Shown here: positions 24,834 to 33,335 of the stretch, piece after piece
Layout of the letters: each line of letters opens with the position of its first letter
Numbering within the stretch: the stretch's first letter is position 1
Notes under the pieces: model-generated
Databases searched by the model: none
Told to the model about the DNA's origin: nothing
What the model saw: the letters and a program-made list of their open reading frames with translations, nothing else
Origin: Oscillospiraceae bacterium
GTDB taxonomy: Bacteria > Bacillota > Clostridia > Oscillospirales > CAG-272
Direction: 5' to 3'
Assembly: GCA_015063495.1 (NCBI GenBank)
Contig: SVUB01000003.1
Coordinates: forward strand, 1-47,266
DNA length: 47,266 bases
Program-made: the position numbers and the translations under genes

Positions 24834-25294
24834 TCCGCACCGCCTTTCAAAAGCTCGGGGTTATCGTGTATGTTTCCAATGACAGTAAAATAGTCTGTGT
24901 TCCACATTTCATCTTCTTCGCTTTTCCAAAAACTTGTCCATTTTTGGTCATCTGGATGTACATCGTCATAATCCAAAGGCTCAAACCCCACACATCCATA
25001 TTGAATAGTTATTTTTACAAACACATGGTCACCACCAAGAATGCTAAAGTCACAAATATCCCCCTCAAAAATCTTCTTGCCGTTCTTGTCGGTCAAGCCT
25101 GTGTATTGTTCTATGGAAGATTGTTCTACAAAAATATCTTTTCCTCCTGTGCAAATACAGTAGCAATTTTCTTTTCGCAGATTAAAGGCTTCGGGGCTTT
25201 CGTGATTAAAATTCGGGTGGAATGTTTTCATTATTCCACCGTGCACCCAAGAGCCGTCACTTATTCTCTTCCCCCTAAACAAAATCTCTCGCAT
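24830..25294 (-). CDS. YopX-family protein
   Basis: 154 aa from the ATG at 25294 (MREILFRGKRISDGSWVHG), the classic YopX start. The tracked 25375 start would add 27 unlike residues inside the neighbour. It continues with EQYTGLTDKNGKKIFEGDICDF, a YopX/SH3-like signature, and ends IGNIHDNPELLKG. Widespread in phages; function is unproven. The ATG follows the upstream TGA by one base. Confidence 0.88.
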   Translation of the reverse strand: MREILFRGKRISDGSWVHGGIMKTFHPNFNHESPEAFNLRKENCYCICTGGKDIFVEQSSIEQYTGLTDKNGKKIFEGDICDFSILGGDHVFVKITIQYGCVGFEPLDYDDVHPDDQKWTSFWKSEEDEMWNTDYFTVIGNIHDNPELLKGGAE

Positions 25295-25295
25295 A

Positions 25296-25646
25296 TCATT
25301 CACCGCCTTTCTCGGTTGGGTGGTCGAGTGGCAAACAAGCCATTTTGCAATAACTGATATATTCTTCTTTATCAATCAAAACAGTATCATAATTTTTGTA
25401 TTTCTTGCAAAGGTCTATTGTCATATGCACAGGCTCATCCTTTTTGATAATATCGCCATAACCACTATCTAACCAATCTTGCAAAGAATACACTTCCGCT
25501 TTGTTTGGATATTGTGTGTAATCAGCAAAGCATCTTTTTTCATCATCTTTTGTTTGATGCCAACCCCACAAAACGCAAGGCTTTCCGAACTTCCATTTCC
25601 ATTCTGTGTGCTTAATGCTAATTGCTAAATACTTTCGTTCTTTCAT
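25296..25646 (-). CDS. Hypothetical early protein
   Basis: 116 aa, compact and rich in Trp/Tyr at the N-terminus (YLAISIKHTEWKWKFGKPCVLWGWH), with DEKRCFADYTQYPNKAEVYSLQDW in the middle. I do not recognise the family. It overlaps its upstream neighbour by 4 bases and is coupled to the YopX gene downstream. Confidence 0.75.
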   Translation of the reverse strand: MKERKYLAISIKHTEWKWKFGKPCVLWGWHQTKDDEKRCFADYTQYPNKAEVYSLQDWLDSGYGDIIKKDEPVHMTIDLCKKYKNYDTVLIDKEEYISYCKMACLPLDHPTEKGGE

Positions 25647-25957
25647 TTCCCCTCATCTTCCTTTCTCATATGCGCTCCGCAGTTAGGGCAATAGTTGTAT
25701 TCCACTTTTGCGTAACTATCCGCATCAATATAAGAATAACGGCACTCGGAGCATTTGAACTCGGCTTCAACCGAGCTTCTATTTATTAGCCACTCCCCCT
25801 CGCTCTGCTTGCGGTAGTCTGCGTTGTATGCTCTCTCTGCGTAATACATAGCGAGACAACGCTTGTTGCCACATTGTTCACACGACTTAATACTTGGGTG
25901 CTTTGGAATATCGCATAAATCCCAAGCCATTTCCTCAATCTGCTTCTCTTTGCTCAT
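25643..25957 (-). CDS. Zinc-ribbon early protein
   Basis: 104 aa from the ATG at 25957 (MSKEKQIEEMAWDL; AGGAGAG site). It carries a CEQCGNKRC knuckle and a later CSEC...CPNCGAHM pair, so it should bind zinc. The MAWDLCDIPKHPSIKSCEQCG segment recurs in Firmicute phage proteins. The role is unknown, and nucleic acid contact is possible. It overlaps the Lar-like gene upstream. Confidence 0.75.
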   Translation of the reverse strand: MSKEKQIEEMAWDLCDIPKHPSIKSCEQCGNKRCLAMYYAERAYNADYRKQSEGEWLINRSSVEAEFKCSECRYSYIDADSYAKVEYNYCPNCGAHMRKEDEGK

Positions 25958-26204
25958 TGTCTGCTCTCCTGTTCCACATCGACGCTGCAACGGCTGCGGC
26001 CTGTTCTTTTGTATATCTGGTAGATTCGTCAAGCTCCCCACCGCTCTTTTCGGTATACGCAGGATGGTCTATAAGCACCGCATGCGTAACCACATGGCAA
26101 GAGCGACACCTTACACGTATTGCATCATCGAGGTAAACGTGGCAATTTACTATCTCTCCCTCTCCACCGCAAAACGGACAGGGCTTAAGTTCTGTTTCTT
26201 TCAT
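25935..26204 (-). CDS. Lar-like restriction alleviation protein
   Basis: 89 aa from the ATG at 26204 (MKETELKPCPFCGGEGEI; GGAGAGGTG site). It shows the Lar family pattern: CPFCGG near the start, VRCRSCHVVTHA in the middle, and EQAAAVAASMWNRRA at the end. Lar of Rac prophage modulates host type I restriction-modification. Here the function is inferred from family only. Confidence 0.85.
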   Translation of the reverse strand: MKETELKPCPFCGGEGEIVNCHVYLDDAIRVRCRSCHVVTHAVLIDHPAYTEKSGGELDESTRYTKEQAAAVAASMWNRRADNEQREAD

Positions 26205-26709
26205 TGATGCACCTCTCCGCAAAGCTTTTTGCCTTTTCGGGGTCAAGGAAAACGATCTTACCGAAATCCTCTCGTCTGAGCCGTCTCGCAATGTCGGACG
26301 ACGCCCCTCTCGCCCTGTATTCGTATCTCCCGTCACGACTTGTCACCGTCACGTCGCTGACCTCCATGCGCTCTATCGTCGGGTGCTCGATATCGGGATT
26401 CATAAACTGCCAGCAGTCATATATCACGTCCCCGGGACGAACGGGAAGCTCCACGAGCTTCTTTTTCATCTCGGCTATCTCTGCCCTAAGTCCGTTTATA
26501 GTCTCAACCGCACCGTCATAGAGCTGCTTTACCGTTTCCACGTCATCGGGAGAGAGCCCCGACGCCTCATAGTCCTTTAATTTACATATACAGCTGTAAA
26601 GCTCGGGCGAAAGGGCGGACATATCCACCCCGTCGACCGAAAAATTCCCTCTCCCGTCTCTCTTTACGAGACAGCTTCGCTTTGGATATCCGATATTTCC
26701 ATTGCACAT
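26185..26709 (-). CDS. Hypothetical early protein, coiled coil plus GDVIYD domain
   Basis: 174 aa. A segment with KLKDYEASGLSPDDVETVKQLYDGAVETINGLRAEIAEMKKKLVEL (coiled coil) leads to a VRPGDVIYD domain and ends DFGKIVFLDPEKAKSF. This end repeats the GDTVY/GKTAFFDRDKA pattern of 24435-24833. Common in clostridial phages; function unknown. GCGGAGAG lies before the ATG. Confidence 0.75.
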   Translation of the reverse strand: MCNGNIGYPKRSCLVKRDGRGNFSVDGVDMSALSPELYSCICKLKDYEASGLSPDDVETVKQLYDGAVETINGLRAEIAEMKKKLVELPVRPGDVIYDCWQFMNPDIEHPTIERMEVSDVTVTSRDGRYEYRARGASSDIARRLRREDFGKIVFLDPEKAKSFAERCINERNRT

Positions 26710-26945
26710 CTCTCCGCATCCCCTTCCCTTGCAAAAATAACGTCAGTAGATCTCGCACGCAAAAGGCTCGGCGCAGGTCCCGCCCTCGTTATGCACACCG
26801 CCGAGACTCGCACGCCTCCGTGCCCATCACGGCCGTAAACTATCTCGTGTAACTCCTTGCACCAGAAGTCGGTACCTGCCACCTTGTTTATGATCCTCAC
26901 CGGCACACCGTGAAGAAACGCCCACTTAAGCTCCTCGCCCGTCAT
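26664..26945 (-). CDS. Hypothetical early protein
   Basis: 93 aa from the ATG at 26945 (MTGEELKWAFLHGVPVRI), one base after the upstream stop; the tracked start at 27014 is inside that neighbour. It contains YGRDGHGGVRVSAVCI. It is a small, single-domain early protein of unknown function. Confidence 0.7.
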   Translation of the reverse strand: MTGEELKWAFLHGVPVRIINKVAGTDFWCKELHEIVYGRDGHGGVRVSAVCITRAGPAPSLLRARSTDVIFAREGDAERCAMEISDIQSEAVS

Positions 26946-26946
26946 A

Positions 26947-27957
26947 TCAGCCTCCGAGACTCGCACCGAAGGCTTTAAGTGCAGCGGTGAGCTTCTCTGC
27001 AGTTTCGGGATCATCCTTTCCTATCTCGGATATCTTCGCTTTAGCCTTCTCTGCGGTGTCCTGCAGAGTATCAAATATAGTCTTAAAAGCTGTGACTGCG
27101 GGATTTGCAGTCTTTAGCTTCTTTTTCGTCTCTTCAAGCTGTTCTGAGGCCTGCTTTGCAGCAAGCTCTGCGGCAATGCGGGAGGCTTCCGCTTCCTGTG
27201 CTTTCTTTTTCACCGCTTCAAGCTCGGCACCAAGCTTCTTCTCGGTCTCTTCCTTTGCCGCCTTCTCGGCTTCGGCTCTTATCTCTGCCAGCTTTTCGGG
27301 CGGTATCTTCGGGTCGCTCTGTGCCTTCTTCAGCTTTTCCTTTGTCTGTGCGACCTTTTCCTTCGAAAGACGAAGGCTCGCTTCAAGTGAAGCCACCTTT
27401 TCCTTTAGAGCGTCGGCTTCAAGCGCCCTCTCCTCTGCTTCCTTTCTCGCAAGCTCTGCCGCTTCTGCACGGTCCTCTATCTCTGCCTGCTTGGCTTTTG
27501 CCTCCTCAGCTTCTTTTATAGCGTCGTTGCGTTCCTTTATCGCCGCCTGCAGCTCTTTAACCGAGATATTCTCCGCATCTACCTCCTCAGCAAAGGCTTC
27601 CCTCTCGTCAGCCGGCACGGCAAGGAGCTGAAGAGCCTTTGTGTAAGGCAAATTCTCAATCGTTTGCGAATTTGAAACTGCGCCGAAAATAGATATCTGC
27701 GCAGAGCCGTATTCCTCAAAAAGCTTCATAAAATTGTTAGCGGTCGACTGCGAGAAATTGACCTCGTCGGAAAGCCAGCGTCCCCACTCTCCGTGAGGAA
27801 GAACGCTCTTTGCTTCTACAAGTCTGCGACCTATTTCGATAGCGTACATAAGAGCCGTTCTGTTCGCCTGAAGGCACAGCTCCTTTATCTCCGCCGTTAC
27901 TATTCCTATCTCTCTCGCCGGCATATTCGGTGCCGCACCGATAATTGCGTTATTCAT
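26947..27957 (-). CDS. DUF3102-type protein with long coiled coil
   Basis: 336 aa. Residues ~15-125 are a DUF3102-like N-terminal domain (ANRTALMYAIEIGRRLVEAKSVLPHGEWGRWL... FSQSTANNFMKLFEEYG), which resembles HTH regions. About residues 130-290 are an Ala/Glu/Lys coiled coil. The protein is common in clostridial mobile elements; function is not known. The ATG overlaps the PcfJ stop (ATGA). Confidence 0.85.
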   Translation of the reverse strand: MNNAIIGAAPNMPAREIGIVTAEIKELCLQANRTALMYAIEIGRRLVEAKSVLPHGEWGRWLSDEVNFSQSTANNFMKLFEEYGSAQISIFGAVSNSQTIENLPYTKALQLLAVPADEREAFAEEVDAENISVKELQAAIKERNDAIKEAEEAKAKQAEIEDRAEAAELARKEAEERALEADALKEKVASLEASLRLSKEKVAQTKEKLKKAQSDPKIPPEKLAEIRAEAEKAAKEETEKKLGAELEAVKKKAQEAEASRIAAELAAKQASEQLEETKKKLKTANPAVTAFKTIFDTLQDTAEKAKAKISEIGKDDPETAEKLTAALKAFGASLGG

Positions 27958-29651
27958 ATGTTAAGCTCCTTTAATTTTGAAATATAATTCAGCCATTCGG
28001 CCTCAAATGCTATTACCTCGTCGGTTCTCGAGCAGTTATGGTCTCCTCTGTTCTGATTGACCTTCCCCTCACGGTATTCGAGAGTAAAGAAAGGTCTTTC
28101 GGGCTCGTCTATGTGTCTTATAAAGAGAATTGTAGTCTTACCGTCTGCGTGAGACTTTGCATAAGTGCCTACGCAGTGATGAAGCATCTTTCCCTCTTTG
28201 ATTATCTCGCTGTGAGAGTGTGCCGGGCGTATCATAAGCCCGAGAGCCTCGCTTGAATAAGTGAGCACCTCCAGCTTTGCCGCTCTCGCTCTTATCTTTC
28301 GTGAGAGAGCCTTGTTTTCCTTTTCCTTGACACGAAGCATGATATCATCGTGCGCTATCTTCAGATCTCTTGGGAAGGCAAGCTCTGCCGGCACTGTCCG
28401 ATAGACCGAGCAAAGCATATCCCAATAGTCTCCGAGGTATGCGGGCCCTGCAAGACTTCCGCAGACACTTCTCTGCTTTTCGAGATAATTTATGGTACGC
28501 ACCACAGGCGCCCTAAAACGTCCCCACTGCCCCGAGAGCAGTTCCTTAAGTCTGCCTATATTGAAGCCCTTAGCTTTATCAAGTGAGGCAGTCGTAAGCC
28601 TAGGTCCTTTTTCCGCTTTGACCCACTTATAGAAATCAAATACCGTCAGAGCATAGCTTCTCGCTATTCGAAGCTCGTCCTTTTCACACCCAAGCATATC
28701 CTGCGGCTTTGCGGCCTTTACGTTTATGATCTCCGCAAATTCATCCTTATCGAGTGCCTTGTGAGCATAGCTCTGCGCATATCCCTCGCACTCGCTGATG
28801 ACGTCGGCAAGCAAAAGTGAGAAACCTCCTCGGACGAGATTCTCAATATTCGGATACTTATTCCAAAGCAGAAGATAGGACTCGGGAGAGATCTTACTGC
28901 CGCACTCCGCTATATACTCCCCGAGAGCACTGTGAGCACAGTCTGTCTGCTCGATAAGCGACACATCGGGGTTTATTATCTCATCTATCACCCAGTCGCC
29001 CAGCTCCATAGTAAAGCGCTTTCTCCATTCCCACCGTGGAAGCCATATATGACCGTACCCCATATTGTTCTTGTGGCCGCTCACCCTTACGGGCTTCCCG
29101 CCGACAATTACAAAGCCTTCATATCGGCGCATCTCGTAGAATATCTTTCCTTCTTTATCGCATTCCTTTGCGATAGACCACGCAAGGAGAGCAAGATGCC
29201 CTCTCACGTTGTGAAGAGAAAGACAGCAGACCGACTCTATCTCAAGTATCTGATGAAATCTGCCGACGTGCACGGCTCTCACACCTGCTCCACAGCTCGG
29301 GCAAAGGCAGTCAAGCCCGTGGTATATAGTCTCTCTTGACGTTATCTCCTCAAAACCGTAAGGCGCCGGCGGACGGCTCATATGGCATCCGTCACTATCA
29401 AGCGGAACGTGAGGAAGATAGCAGTCCTCTCCACAGAAGGTGCAATGCACCTTTACCATCTTTTTCTTGCGATCTTCAAGCGGATCATGTATGTAAGCCG
29501 CACTGTAAATAAGCACGTTCGAGCCCATTACGCCCCTCTCGGTCAGCTTGTCTACCGTATCCTTCGGAGGCAGAAGCGGAAGCTCCGCTACCGTAGCCTC
29601 CACCTCTCGCTCCCATTCCTCTTTTGTCATTTTTCCTTTTACAGTCGCCAT
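27954..29651 (-). CDS. PcfJ-like protein
   Basis: 565 aa. A Cys-rich zinc segment (HCTFCGEDCYLP and later DCLCPSCGAG) comes first, and the C-terminus has MLHHCVGTYAKSHADGKTTILFIRHIDEPERPFFTLEY, the PcfJ hallmark. PcfJ is named from the pCF10 conjugative plasmid, and its function is unsettled. It sits beside a PcfK-like gene as in other Firmicute mobile elements. Confidence 0.85.
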   Translation of the reverse strand: MATVKGKMTKEEWEREVEATVAELPLLPPKDTVDKLTERGVMGSNVLIYSAAYIHDPLEDRKKKMVKVHCTFCGEDCYLPHVPLDSDGCHMSRPPAPYGFEEITSRETIYHGLDCLCPSCGAGVRAVHVGRFHQILEIESVCCLSLHNVRGHLALLAWSIAKECDKEGKIFYEMRRYEGFVIVGGKPVRVSGHKNNMGYGHIWLPRWEWRKRFTMELGDWVIDEIINPDVSLIEQTDCAHSALGEYIAECGSKISPESYLLLWNKYPNIENLVRGGFSLLLADVISECEGYAQSYAHKALDKDEFAEIINVKAAKPQDMLGCEKDELRIARSYALTVFDFYKWVKAEKGPRLTTASLDKAKGFNIGRLKELLSGQWGRFRAPVVRTINYLEKQRSVCGSLAGPAYLGDYWDMLCSVYRTVPAELAFPRDLKIAHDDIMLRVKEKENKALSRKIRARAAKLEVLTYSSEALGLMIRPAHSHSEIIKEGKMLHHCVGTYAKSHADGKTTILFIRHIDEPERPFFTLEYREGKVNQNRGDHNCSRTDEVIAFEAEWLNYISKLKELNI

Positions 29652-29659
29652 AGCACACC

Positions 29660-30013
29660 TCAGAGGAAAGAAGCAAGGTCTATGCGTTCGCTCTCGGGCT
29701 CTGTCCTTGTCTCTTTTTCCTTTGCCTCGGGCACGGGCAGTCCGTAGAACTCTCGAAAGATCCCCTCTGCCACTTTAGGCGTTATGCAGAAACAGTTTGC
29801 CTTGCCGTGATGCTCATCTGAATATTTCTGAAGGGCTGCGGCCGCACCTGCAAGCCCCATACCCTCGACAGCAAGATCCTTTTCGAGAAGCTCTGCACTC
29901 ACAGGCTCCCTCTCCGCTATCTCCTTCAGCTGTTCTCCTACCATGAATAAGGGCTCATTCTCGTGCCCATTCTGCTGCTCCTCGATGAGAGCAAGTAACG
30001 TCGGACTTAACAT
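29660..30013 (-). CDS. PcfK-like/AcrIIA9-family-like small protein
   Basis: 117 aa. It has a helical N-terminal part (LLEKDLAVEGMGLAGAAAALQKYSDEHH) and a KANCFCITPKVAEGIFREFYGLP segment, the pattern of PcfK-like proteins. Some members of this family have been described as the Cas9 inhibitor AcrIIA9, so an anti-CRISPR role is possible but is not shown for this protein. It lies next to PcfJ. Confidence 0.6.
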   Translation of the reverse strand: MLSPTLLALIEEQQNGHENEPLFMVGEQLKEIAEREPVSAELLEKDLAVEGMGLAGAAAALQKYSDEHHGKANCFCITPKVAEGIFREFYGLPVPEAKEKETRTEPESERIDLASFL

Positions 30014-30047
30014 TTTTATTCTCCTTTATGTATTTATTAAACTTTAT

Positions 30048-30500
30048 TTAAGCCTTCTGCTTATCGATATTTATAACTCTGTTAAGCGACGCTATAAGCG
30101 CAAGCGCCTTTGCGAGAGCATCGGAGAGTGCCTCGCACTTCTCTCCCTGCTCGTGTGTACGGTGCGTCTGCCAAGCAAGAAGCTCCTTGAGATCCTTAAG
30201 CTCAGCTTCCGCCTTATCTGCTCTCGTCTGCGTATCAAATAGAGCAACTTCAAGCCGTTTTGCATATTCCGCCGTGTCAGCTTCGATCTCCTCGCTTATA
30301 GTGGGGCTCTTTTTCGACGCCTCGGGAGCAGGCTTTATCTCCGCCTCTTCCCTTTCGGCCCTCAGCTCTCTTATAAGAGAGTTAAGCTCCTTCATATTAC
30401 AGTCGAGAAGGTCACAGAGTATCTCCTTCTGCTCCTTCACGTTTTTCGTCTGCTCAAGCATAGGCAGGACTTCGTCTCTTTCAATTGTCTTAAAGTGCAT
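30048..30500 (-). CDS. Hypothetical coiled-coil early protein
   Basis: 150 aa of strongly helical character (NVKEQKEILCDLLDCNMKELNSLI, then LKELLAWQTHRTHEQGEKCEAL). It is acidic in the middle. The last helix (LAKALALIASLNRVINIDKQ) is hydrophobic. No family recognised. It has a clear AGGAG site and sits between the methyltransferase fusion and PcfK. Confidence 0.75.
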   Translation of the reverse strand: MHFKTIERDEVLPMLEQTKNVKEQKEILCDLLDCNMKELNSLIRELRAEREEAEIKPAPEASKKSPTISEEIEADTAEYAKRLEVALFDTQTRADKAEAELKDLKELLAWQTHRTHEQGEKCEALSDALAKALALIASLNRVINIDKQKA

Positions 30501-30512
30501 AGTAATTCTCCT

Positions 30513-32999
30513 TTACATAATATCAAAAAGTGTAGGGGCATCGAGCTCGTCCTCTGCCGCCTCAAGGTACCCGACACCGTCTCTGAAGTAATCGGGATTG
30601 AGTTCGCATCCGTAGCCGAGTCTTCCCATCTTCACCGCCGTCATAGGTACCGTCATAAGACCTCCGAAGGGGTCATATACAAGGTCGCCTTCATTTGAAT
30701 ACCTATTGATTATCCTCTCAACGATATCAAGCTGAAGGGGACAGACGTGCATCTGCATCTTTCGCCTTGCCTGTGTGCTGTTCAGCGTTCTCATGCGGTT
30801 TATATCGTCCCACACCATATCCGTCCAAGACGCAGGAGCGACCACCATAAACGTCGCAGGGAGCTTTCCCTCTCCGTCGAGCTTCTTTGCAAGAGAAACG
30901 TGCTCCTCATAGCTGTATACGGTATCTCTGCTGTATTTCGTATAGAGCTTCTGAAGCTTCGATACGTCAGCTGATGTCAGCTCTTCCTTCGTTATAAGAC
31001 GGTCGCCAGAAGAACGCCAATATCCGTGAGCATCTATCTGCCACTGTGCTCTGGTGTAATCCTCTTTCGATTTTGTAACGGGATCATCCGCATACGCTTT
31101 CGAGGTATCGGTAGGAAGCTTACGGAAAAGCAGAATATACTCGGGACAGCCTACGCCCATCTTCGAGCCGTCTTTGCACTGTTCGCTCCATCCGAGGCGG
31201 TAGGTCTGATTATTTTCTCTTACTACGTCGGTAACGACTGTTATTCTTCCTACGTATCTGAATCCGTGCCGCAGAAAATGAAAGACAGTCATATCCGAGA
31301 AAGGATCGAGCGTCGGCATACCGTCCCCCGTAGCGTTTCCGAATAGGATCCTGTCCTTAACGTGAACAGCGGCAAGGCGTCCGGGCTTAAGCACCCGAAG
31401 GAGCTCCGGCGTAAGATAGTCCATCTGCTCAAAGAACTTATCATTATCCTCGTTATGTCCGAAATCGTTGTAAGACGGCGTATATTCGTAATGATTACTG
31501 AAAGGTATCGACGTGTGGATAAGTCCAACGCTGTCACTTTCCATTTTCTTTGTTTCGAGAATACAGTCGTTATTCACGGCCGTATAATATCTGCCCTTGA
31601 CTTCCACTCGCTCAACTCCTATGCTTCTCTGCATCCTCTCCACCAGCTTCTCGGTGTAGATGCCGTATTTTTTTACGATCTCTCGCATCTTCTCGGTCTG
31701 CTCGTCGTGTCTCTTCCACTTATCGAGAAGCTCACGGAGCACGCTTGTCTCGTTTTCGGTGTAGATGATGTCGATAATGACCTTTTCGGTCTGAAGAAAA
31801 CGGTAGATGCGGTGTATCGCCTGTATGAAATCATTGAATTTATAATCTATTCCTATAAAGACCGCTCTGTGGCAGTGTCGCTGAAAGTTACAGCCCTGCC
31901 CGCTTATCTCTTTCTTTGTGGCAAGGTATTTTATCCTTCCGTGAGCGAAATCTATGACGTTCTTCTCTTTAAGGTCTATATCCTGTGCGCCGTAGATCTC
32001 TGTGCACTCGGGAATACGCTTCTTTATGGCGTGCCTCTCATCCTCAAGGTCGTGCCAAAGTATGAAATGTGCGTCGGGGTCGCTCTTTACTATTTCGAGC
32101 ATCTTATCCGCACGAGCCTCTATACTGTCTCGCTTCTCTCTTGCAGCCTCGGTCAGTCCGGCAGAAACGTCTTTGAACAGCTGAAGCTGTCCGTCCCTGT
32201 CCTCCTTCGGTGCGCTCATGTCTTTAACACAGTGATATCTGATGTCAAGTGCAGGAAGGTCGTATCCCTCCGCCTCAAAACCGAGATCTGCCGGAGTTGA
32301 GAGAAAAAATGCCCACGTGGATATCCAAAGCCAGAACTCCTCTTCTTTGTGGGGATAGATAGTAAGGTTATTTGCTTTCGTGCTGTCACGCTGAAAAAAT
32401 CGAGTAAGTGCCTGTCCTGTGTCCATTATCTCAAGGAAGCCTGCATAATGTATCAGTTCCTTATATTTGTTCGGGTCGGGCGTCGCTGTCGCAACGAGCT
32501 TGTAAGGTACTCCTCTGAACTTATCCACGAACGTCTGATAAGTCTTCGAGCCGAAGGAGCGGAGAACGCTCGCTTCATCAAGACAGCAGGCGGTGAACTT
32601 AGTCGGGTCTATATTACCGTCTCTTACCCTCTCATAGTTTGTGATAAGGATCCTTGCATCGGTCGCATCGGCTTCCTCTTGCGTCTTTATGTACGGAGGC
32701 TTCGGCAGTCCGAGAAGATTTTCCGCATCCTCGGTGAACTCTTGCTTCACTCCGAGCGGAAGGACTATAAGAGCACGTCCGCCCGTGTGCTCGGTAACGA
32801 GACGGCAATATTCGAGCTGTTGCGCCGTCTTTCCCAGACCAAAGGCTTCAAAAAGTGCACGTCTGCCGCCTCTCACCGCCCACTGCACCGCTATCTTTTG
32901 GTGAGGCTTCAGCGCAGAGCTTATCTCGTCAAGCGAGACCTCAAAACCCGACACAGGAGCACTTATCGCTTTAGCTTTTAGAAAATTATCGTAATTCAT
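30513..32999 (-). CDS. Helicase-DNA methyltransferase fusion
   Basis: 828 aa. The N-terminal part (about 1-440) is a SNF2-like SF2 helicase domain with FGLGKT Walker A (residues 54-58), DEAS (141-144), TATP (171-174) and AIHRIYRF motif VI (394-401). The C-terminal part (about 465-828) is a DNA N6/N4 methyltransferase: catalytic motif IV TSIPFS (496-501) and a SAM-site DPFGGLMTVPMTAVKMGRLGYGCELNPDYF near the end. Motif IV deviates from the usual [DNS]PP[YF] and may alter activity. It likely modifies phage DNA against restriction. The target site is unknown. Confidence 0.88.
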   Translation of the reverse strand: MNYDNFLKAKAISAPVSGFEVSLDEISSALKPHQKIAVQWAVRGGRRALFEAFGLGKTAQQLEYCRLVTEHTGGRALIVLPLGVKQEFTEDAENLLGLPKPPYIKTQEEADATDARILITNYERVRDGNIDPTKFTACCLDEASVLRSFGSKTYQTFVDKFRGVPYKLVATATPDPNKYKELIHYAGFLEIMDTGQALTRFFQRDSTKANNLTIYPHKEEEFWLWISTWAFFLSTPADLGFEAEGYDLPALDIRYHCVKDMSAPKEDRDGQLQLFKDVSAGLTEAAREKRDSIEARADKMLEIVKSDPDAHFILWHDLEDERHAIKKRIPECTEIYGAQDIDLKEKNVIDFAHGRIKYLATKKEISGQGCNFQRHCHRAVFIGIDYKFNDFIQAIHRIYRFLQTEKVIIDIIYTENETSVLRELLDKWKRHDEQTEKMREIVKKYGIYTEKLVERMQRSIGVERVEVKGRYYTAVNNDCILETKKMESDSVGLIHTSIPFSNHYEYTPSYNDFGHNEDNDKFFEQMDYLTPELLRVLKPGRLAAVHVKDRILFGNATGDGMPTLDPFSDMTVFHFLRHGFRYVGRITVVTDVVRENNQTYRLGWSEQCKDGSKMGVGCPEYILLFRKLPTDTSKAYADDPVTKSKEDYTRAQWQIDAHGYWRSSGDRLITKEELTSADVSKLQKLYTKYSRDTVYSYEEHVSLAKKLDGEGKLPATFMVVAPASWTDMVWDDINRMRTLNSTQARRKMQMHVCPLQLDIVERIINRYSNEGDLVYDPFGGLMTVPMTAVKMGRLGYGCELNPDYFRDGVGYLEAAEDELDAPTLFDIM

Positions 33000-33003
33000 G
33001 CCC

Positions 33004-33207
33004 CTACCCTCTCACGGCATCCGTCATCACGGTAAAGAAATTCCATTCGAGGTACTCCCCGTACCCACGGTAGCTCTCGATATTGTGCGTAATGATATCA
33101 AAAAAGGATATCAGCATCCAGAGCCCGAGCAGTGTGCATATTATAGTCACCGCCCATACTACAAGATCTATCACTCTTTCTTTATCTGTCTTTCTTCCTT
33201 GTCTCAT
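33004..33207 (-). CDS. Small membrane protein
   Basis: 67 aa with one transmembrane helix (VIDLVVWAVTIICTLLGLWML, continuing ISFF) after a short basic N-terminus. It overlaps the gene upstream and ends a few bases before the methyltransferase start. The function is unknown; early membrane proteins of phages often act in exclusion or host takeover. Confidence 0.65.
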   Translation of the reverse strand: MRQGRKTDKERVIDLVVWAVTIICTLLGLWMLISFFDIITHNIESYRGYGEYLEWNFFTVMTDAVRG

Positions 33208-33334
33208 ATCCGCCTCTCCTGTTCTCTTTAATAGTCCTTACCTGCCGCAGCTCAAAAAAGCGGCCGTATATCTTTCTTATTATCCTTTCCGCTTCCGCAT
33301 ATGGGAGCGGAGAAGGTTTCTTTGTTGGTGTCAT
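33182..33334 (-). CDS. Small basic protein
   Basis: 50 aa, starting MTPTKKPSPLPYAEAERIIRKIYGRFF at the ATG at 33334 (AAGGAAGG site). The tracked 33415 start overlaps the zinc-ribbon gene out of frame. It is highly basic. It follows the zinc-ribbon stop by one base, so it is likely coupled. No family recognised. Confidence 0.6.
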   Translation of the reverse strand: MTPTKKPSPLPYAEAERIIRKIYGRFFELRQVRTIKENRRGGYETRKKDR

Positions 33335-33335
33335 A

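Noticed and set aside
26987-27631. 214-aa Ser/Ala-rich plus-strand ORF
   Set aside because: It is the reverse reading of the Glu/Lys/Ala coiled coil in the DUF3102 gene.
31362-32300. 312-aa plus-strand ORF
   Set aside because: It is opposite the helicase-methyltransferase fusion, which carries clear motifs; the plus frame has none.
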